From Prevotellaceae bacterium (GTDB taxonomy: Bacteria > Bacteroidota > Bacteroidia > Bacteroidales > Bacteroidaceae): a DNA stretch of 37,157 nt. Location of the stretch: positions 1 to 37,157 of the forward strand of contig JAQXRI010000094.1 in assembly GCA_029218445.1 (NCBI GenBank), given 5' to 3'. This document shows positions 32,722-37,157 of this stretch, one piece after another. A program made the translations under genes and the position numbers. The notes beneath the pieces are model-generated. The model searched no databases. It saw nothing but the letters and a program-made list of their open reading frames with translations, and was not told where the DNA came from. Positions within the stretch are counted from its first letter, which is position 1. Every line of letters starts with the position of its first letter.

Positions 32722-34473
32722 ATGAAAAAGACTTTAATATATTTCGCAACAGCGATGTTGACTGTGGGAGGCTTTACCTCCTGCAGTCTCGACAAGGAAG
32801 TGGACCTGACATTCACTGCCGACAATGTCTTTGCCGATGAGGACATGACACGCGGCGTGCTTGCCAACTGCTACACCTATCTTCCCGATGCCTTCTATGG
32901 CTTTACTCTGGAAGATGCCTTGGGAGCTTTCAAGGACTGCATGACCGACAATGCCACTCCTTATTGGAACGGTCTGCGCTACCGCAGCGTATTGCAAGAC
33001 ACTTACGATGCGACAGGACACTACTTTGCCGAGTATTATCTTGATCGAAATGTCAGGGGTATTCGCGTCTGCAACCAATATATGGAAAACGTGAGACCGG
33101 AAGTAGTGGGCAACTCACAGAAGCCCGGTGACGACAACAAACTCTGCGACCGCACGATAGCCGAGGCACGACTTATTCGTGCCCTGCTCCACTTCGACCT
33201 TGTGGGATGGTTTGGTGCAGTGCCCATCGAGGACCATACGCTTACCCAGCAGGAAGCTGCTGAGATCACCCGTACCCCTGCTGCTGAGGCATTGCAGTGG
33301 ATTGCCAACGAGTGTGACTCGGTGAAGGACGTGCTGCCTTTCCGCTATGCTAACGAGGCAGAGAACTGGGGACGCGTGAACGGAGCTGCCGCTTACGCCT
33401 TGAAGAGCCGTGCGCTGCTTTATCTCGCATCGCCGCTTAACAACCCAAGCGGAAGTACCGACCTATGGCAGAAGGCTGCTGACGCTGCCTTGGCTTTCAT
33501 CGCGAAAAACAATGCCTCAAGCAATCCCTACAAGCTGTTCACCACTGAGGACAACGACCCGAACCAGAACTACTACAAGTGCTTCACTTCTACTCCACAC
33601 CTCAATCCGGAGTATATCCTAAGCCGTTCTGAATATAAAACCTCCAACATTGAACGACTGTCGTTGCCCTGCGGCTACACTGGTAAGCAGACGGCTGTGG
33701 GACGTACCAATCCGACACAGAACTTTGTGGATGCCTATGAGACAATCAATGGTCTGCCTATCGATGAAGACCCGAAGTTCGACGAGAACAATCCATACGC
33801 CAACCGTGACCCACGTCTTGAGCAGACCATTCTCCACCAAGGTTCTATCTGGGGAGACCCCTCTGACGACTCACGCCGTGCAGTCAACGTGACATACGGT
33901 ACTGGTGAGGACTATCAGGCTCTTCATGGTGGTACCACAACAGGTTACTACACCAAGAAGTTCTGCTTCGAAATCAGTTTCAAGAAGAATGCATCGGAGG
34001 TTGACAACCCTCACGCCTGTCCAATCTTCCGCTATGCAGAGATACTGCTTAACGCAGCTGAAGCATTGAACATGGCAGGAAAGACTGACGAGGCATACCA
34101 GTATGTCAATCAGGTGCGTGCCCGTGTTGGTATGCCGGCATACAAGGGTATGACTAAGGACCGCCTTAACGAGCGCATCCAGAACGAGCGCCGCATCGAG
34201 CTCTGCTTCGAGGATCACCGCTTCTTCGACGAGCGCCGCTGGAAACTCTTCGAGGGCAAGACCGCAGCCTCTGAGAAGTCGCTGCCTCGCTATAAGCAGG
34301 TCTATAACCTCTACGGCATACGTTGGACCAGCGAGACTGAGTTCCAGTATGTGGTAGAAGAGAAGATAGGTGTCCGCGCATTCACATCGCCGAAGAACTA
34401 TTACTTCCCGATACCTGACGCGGAACTGAAGAAGAACCCGAACTTGGGTCAGAACTCCGGTTGGGAATTGTGA
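32722..34473 (+). CDS. SusD/RagB-family lipoprotein 2
   Basis: Lipobox GGFTSCSLD, AEARLIRALLHFDLVGWFGAVPIED, NERRIELCFEDHRFFDERRW, YFPIPDAELKKNPNLGQNSGWEL. Confidence 0.95.
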   Translation: MKKTLIYFATAMLTVGGFTSCSLDKEVDLTFTADNVFADEDMTRGVLANCYTYLPDAFYGFTLEDALGAFKDCMTDNATPYWNGLRYRSVLQDTYDATGHYFAEYYLDRNVRGIRVCNQYMENVRPEVVGNSQKPGDDNKLCDRTIAEARLIRALLHFDLVGWFGAVPIEDHTLTQQEAAEITRTPAAEALQWIANECDSVKDVLPFRYANEAENWGRVNGAAAYALKSRALLYLASPLNNPSGSTDLWQKAADAALAFIAKNNASSNPYKLFTTEDNDPNQNYYKCFTSTPHLNPEYILSRSEYKTSNIERLSLPCGYTGKQTAVGRTNPTQNFVDAYETINGLPIDEDPKFDENNPYANRDPRLEQTILHQGSIWGDPSDDSRRAVNVTYGTGEDYQALHGGTTTGYYTKKFCFEISFKKNASEVDNPHACPIFRYAEILLNAAEALNMAGKTDEAYQYVNQVRARVGMPAYKGMTKDRLNERIQNERRIELCFEDHRFFDERRWKLFEGKTAASEKSLPRYKQVYNLYGIRWTSETEFQYVVEEKIGVRAFTSPKNYYFPIPDAELKKNPNLGQNSGWEL

Positions 34474-34479
34474 TAATCA

Positions 34480-34575
34480 GTTGACACGTGAACGAGTTGA
34501 CGAGTTGACAAGTTAATGGCTTAGCTTCGATACATCGTCAACTCGTCAACTCGTCAACTTGTCAACTTGTCAACT
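34480..34575. repeat. Octamer (GAGTTGAC/GTCAACTC) inverted-repeat array
   Basis: Left arm ...GAGTTGAC GAGTTGAC AAGTTAAT; right arm GTCAACTC x2, GTCAACTT x2, GTCAACT. Confidence 0.9.
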
Positions 34576-34592
34576 AAATAAATATCTTGTCT

Positions 34593-35048
34593 ATGAAATT
34601 ATTTTTTACTCTTTTCGCTTCCTTCATGGCGATGTCCCTTTATGCCGCCGACTTGAAATGGGCAATAAGGACCGATGGCGGCAACGTTGTGATGATGGAT
34701 AATGTTAGTCACCTGATCTACAGTGATGGGTCGGTTGACTTCACCGTAGTGTGTAAGGACAATTCCACTTTAGGAAATGTCAAGTCGGTATCTTTTGTAA
34801 AGGTCGATCCTACGGGGGTAGCGTCAATCCAATGTGATGATGCCGTCTATGCCAAGGTCGTTGACCAAAGGCTGACCATCACGGGATGCAAGCCCGGGAC
34901 TGTGGCAAGCATAGTGTCGCTTCGTGGTACCACCATGATGGAAGTGACCGTCAGCTCCGACCATACCGATATCGACGTTTCTCACCTGAAGGGCGGTACA
35001 TATATATTAAAGGTGGGAACGACCGCAGTGAAGTTTGTGAAAAAGTAA
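34593..35048 (+). CDS. Small exported protein with C-terminal sorting-like beta tail, unknown function
   Basis: Signal peptide MKLFFTLFASFMAMSLYA; C-terminal LKGGTYILKVGTTAVKFVKK. ORF-track start (34587) is a ttg; ATG at 34593 preferred. Confidence 0.7.
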   Translation: MKLFFTLFASFMAMSLYAADLKWAIRTDGGNVVMMDNVSHLIYSDGSVDFTVVCKDNSTLGNVKSVSFVKVDPTGVASIQCDDAVYAKVVDQRLTITGCKPGTVASIVSLRGTTMMEVTVSSDHTDIDVSHLKGGTYILKVGTTAVKFVKK

Positions 35049-35062
35049 AAAACTGACTAATC

Positions 35063-36877
35063 ATGCTAAAGACAATGAATAAAAAGATATTTATCGTGGT
35101 TGCAACGTTCATGGCTGTAATGTCGCATGCCGATGCACAGCAACTGTTCATGAAGAAGTCCGATGGCACTTATACGCAGGCGTCGGGCAACTTGTATTTC
35201 TCCCGAAACGGCGACAAGGACCAATGGTCCATATCCACCGTTGAAGGCGGCACCTATCGCAGTAACAACGACATTGAGAAGTTCAGCAAGATAGCAGTGC
35301 TCGAAGGTGAGGAACTCCAGCTCGCCACCTACAAGGCCCCGACCTACAACGACTACTACATCGAAGGAGCAGGAGCTACATGGGAAAACCGGTCAACATG
35401 GAACCTTGCCAACATCCACGACCCGTCGGTGATGCTTGCCGAAGACGGCTACTACTATATGTATTGCACCGATGCAGGATATGGCAATCCACATAACGAG
35501 GACGTGAAGGACGGGAAACACGGACACTTCCAGTGCCGACGCTCCAAGGACCTCGTCAACTGGGAGTATATGGGAGCAACGATGTACGGACTGCCTTCAT
35601 GGGTGCAGCCAAAGCTCAACGAGATACGAAATGCCATGGGGCTTGCCAACTCTACTTCCAACTTCAGCGACGACCTTAAGTTCGGCTATTGGGCACCATG
35701 CGCACGCAAGGTGAAGGACGGTCTCTATCGCATGTACTATTGCATTGTATGTCCTGGACTTATCGATGGTGATTATTCTTGGGGGGAGCGTGCTTTTATC
35801 GGATTGATGGAGACATCTGACCCTTCTGATCTCACCAAGTGGGAGGACAAAGGATATGTCATCACCAACTATTCCGACAAGGAACTTGATTACAGCACAA
35901 GTCCATATAACAACAATGTTAAAAATAAAGATCCAAGAATATGGGAAAAATGTTATTATAAATACAATGCCATTGACCCGTCGTATATCATTACACCTGA
36001 GGGTGAGCACTGGCTTATTTACGGTTCATGGCACAGCGGTTTTGCTGCCGTGGAAATCAATCCCGAGACAGGTAAGACCAAGGCTGAACAAGGCAACCCA
36101 TGGGGAGCAGAGAACGAGGCTGCTTACGGCAAGCGAGTATATACACGTTCAAAGAGCAGCCGCTGGCAAGGTTCTGAGGCTCCTGAAGTGGTGTATCACG
36201 ACGGATACTACTATCTCTTCCTCGCCTACGATGCTCTCGAGGTGCCATACAACACACGTGTGGTGCGATCGAAGAACATCGACGGTCCTTACTATAGCAT
36301 AAACGGCGTTAACGTAAGTGACGATGGAGGCGACGCCTTCCCCATCGTCACCCATCCCTATCAGCTCGGTGGCGACCACGGCTGGGTGGGAATAAGCCAC
36401 TGTGCGGTGTTTGACGATGGAAAGGGCAACTGGTATTATGCCTCCCAGCAGCGTTTTCCTAATAACTATAAAGGGAATGCATACAGCAATGCCGTGATGT
36501 TAGGCGGCATACGTTCCATACGTTGGGGAGACAACGGATGGCCTGTAGTGATGCCCGAACGTTATGGCGCGGTACCTCAGGCAAAGATAGAAGAGGAAGA
36601 CCTCTACGGCAAATGGGAGCATATCGACCTCGGCTATCAATATGAAATTATACAGACAGCGAAATCAATGACACTCGGTAGCGACCACAAAGTGACAGAA
36701 GGCTGGAACGCAGGATCTGACTGGACCTTCGACCCGACTAACAACGTACTCGAAGTGGGAGGAATAAAACTCTACCTGCAGCGTGAGGTTGACTGGGAGG
36801 CTTCACCACGCAAAACCACTATAGTGTATTCGGGTTTCAGAGGTTCCACAACCTATTGGGGTAAAAAGACAGCATGA
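35063..36877 (+). CDS. GH43-family glycosidase (endo-1,5-alpha-L-arabinanase-like) with extra N-terminal module and C-terminal beta domain
   Basis: NIHDPSVM (Asp), NAIDPSYI (Asp), GSEAPEVVY (Glu), YGSWHSGF; signal peptide MNKKIFIVVATFMAVMSHADA. Start could be 35063 or the internal ATG of MNKK. Confidence 0.88.
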   Translation: MLKTMNKKIFIVVATFMAVMSHADAQQLFMKKSDGTYTQASGNLYFSRNGDKDQWSISTVEGGTYRSNNDIEKFSKIAVLEGEELQLATYKAPTYNDYYIEGAGATWENRSTWNLANIHDPSVMLAEDGYYYMYCTDAGYGNPHNEDVKDGKHGHFQCRRSKDLVNWEYMGATMYGLPSWVQPKLNEIRNAMGLANSTSNFSDDLKFGYWAPCARKVKDGLYRMYYCIVCPGLIDGDYSWGERAFIGLMETSDPSDLTKWEDKGYVITNYSDKELDYSTSPYNNNVKNKDPRIWEKCYYKYNAIDPSYIITPEGEHWLIYGSWHSGFAAVEINPETGKTKAEQGNPWGAENEAAYGKRVYTRSKSSRWQGSEAPEVVYHDGYYYLFLAYDALEVPYNTRVVRSKNIDGPYYSINGVNVSDDGGDAFPIVTHPYQLGGDHGWVGISHCAVFDDGKGNWYYASQQRFPNNYKGNAYSNAVMLGGIRSIRWGDNGWPVVMPERYGAVPQAKIEEEDLYGKWEHIDLGYQYEIIQTAKSMTLGSDHKVTEGWNAGSDWTFDPTNNVLEVGGIKLYLQREVDWEASPRKTTIVYSGFRGSTTYWGKKTA

Positions 36878-36955
36878 CATACAGTTAGACACTTCAGATA
36901 CATACATTGAATAAACAACCCCTTCGGGGCTGCTAACTAATGACCTAACTTAAGT

Positions 36956-36987
36956 GACGGGAGCAGGACGTGAGTCCAGCTCCCGTC
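36956..36987 (+). terminator. Terminator of the PUL operon
   Basis: GACGGGAGC-N14-GCTCCCGTC followed by ttcgctttt; a smaller CCCC-TTC-GGGG hairpin lies at 36919-36929. Confidence 0.7.
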
Positions 36988-37059
36988 TTCGCTTTTGCTA
37001 TTCATTATCAGCCAATCGTCATCAAAGATGTTAAATTTATGTATTTTTTTCGGAAATAC

Positions 37060-37090
37060 TTGGTGGTAAGGAATAAAAGCAGTAATTTTG
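37060..37090 (+). promoter_or_regulatory. Bacteroidetes promoter for a gene beyond the window
   Basis: TTG-N20-TAATTTTG near the right edge. Confidence 0.5.
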
Positions 37091-37157
37091 CAGTATAATT
37101 ATGCAATACAATAGAAGTAACATATAATGTTTTTTGGTAATTTACATTTTTAAGCAT

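Noticed and set aside
36919-36929. CCCCTTCGGGG hairpin as the main operon terminator
   Set aside because: Short 4-bp stem without U-tract; the downstream GACGGGAGC/GCTCCCGTC hairpin is better.

Overview
Bacteroidales-type (Prevotella/Segatella/Bacteroides-like) chromosomal segment. The group is inferred from SusC/SusD pairs, TonB-dependent receptors and repeated TTTG-N19/20-TAnnTTTG promoters. Contents left to right: 5'-truncated LolD/MacB-type ABC ATPase; TonB-dependent receptor plus secreted metallophosphoesterase operon (-); lipoprotein alpha/beta hydrolase (-); argS (+); RNase H-like gene (+) preceded by a heptamer-repeat hairpin; ribD translationally coupled to a 1415-aa tandem double histidine kinase whose N-terminal half looks like a pseudokinase (-); GT4-GT2 glycosyltransferase pair (+); secreted GH13 alpha-amylase (-); a structure-rich ~0.6 kb intergenic region; and a polysaccharide utilization locus from ~18.1 to 36.9 kb. 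The locus carries a GH53 galactanase, a SusR-like membrane regulator (propeller/YYY/AraC HTH, no kinase), a LamG lipoprotein with a duplicated Trp-rich domain, SusC-SusD-SusC-SusD, a small secreted protein and a GH43 arabinanase-like enzyme. It probably targets pectic galactan/arabinan (type I arabinogalactan or RG-I side chains). Most interesting signals: (1) two near-identical LacI-type operators in the same orientation, each 54-55 bp upstream of a minus-strand TAnnTTTG promoter element, one at the amylase promoter and one at an orphan promoter after the amylase that leads into a U-tract terminator with no ORF (candidate sRNA); (2) the fused kinase/pseudokinase; (3) four tandem palindromes with 21-22 bp spacing; (4) heptamer and octamer repeat hairpins at gene junctions; (5) a novel-looking duplicated binding domain. 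All calls are by eye; no searches were run.
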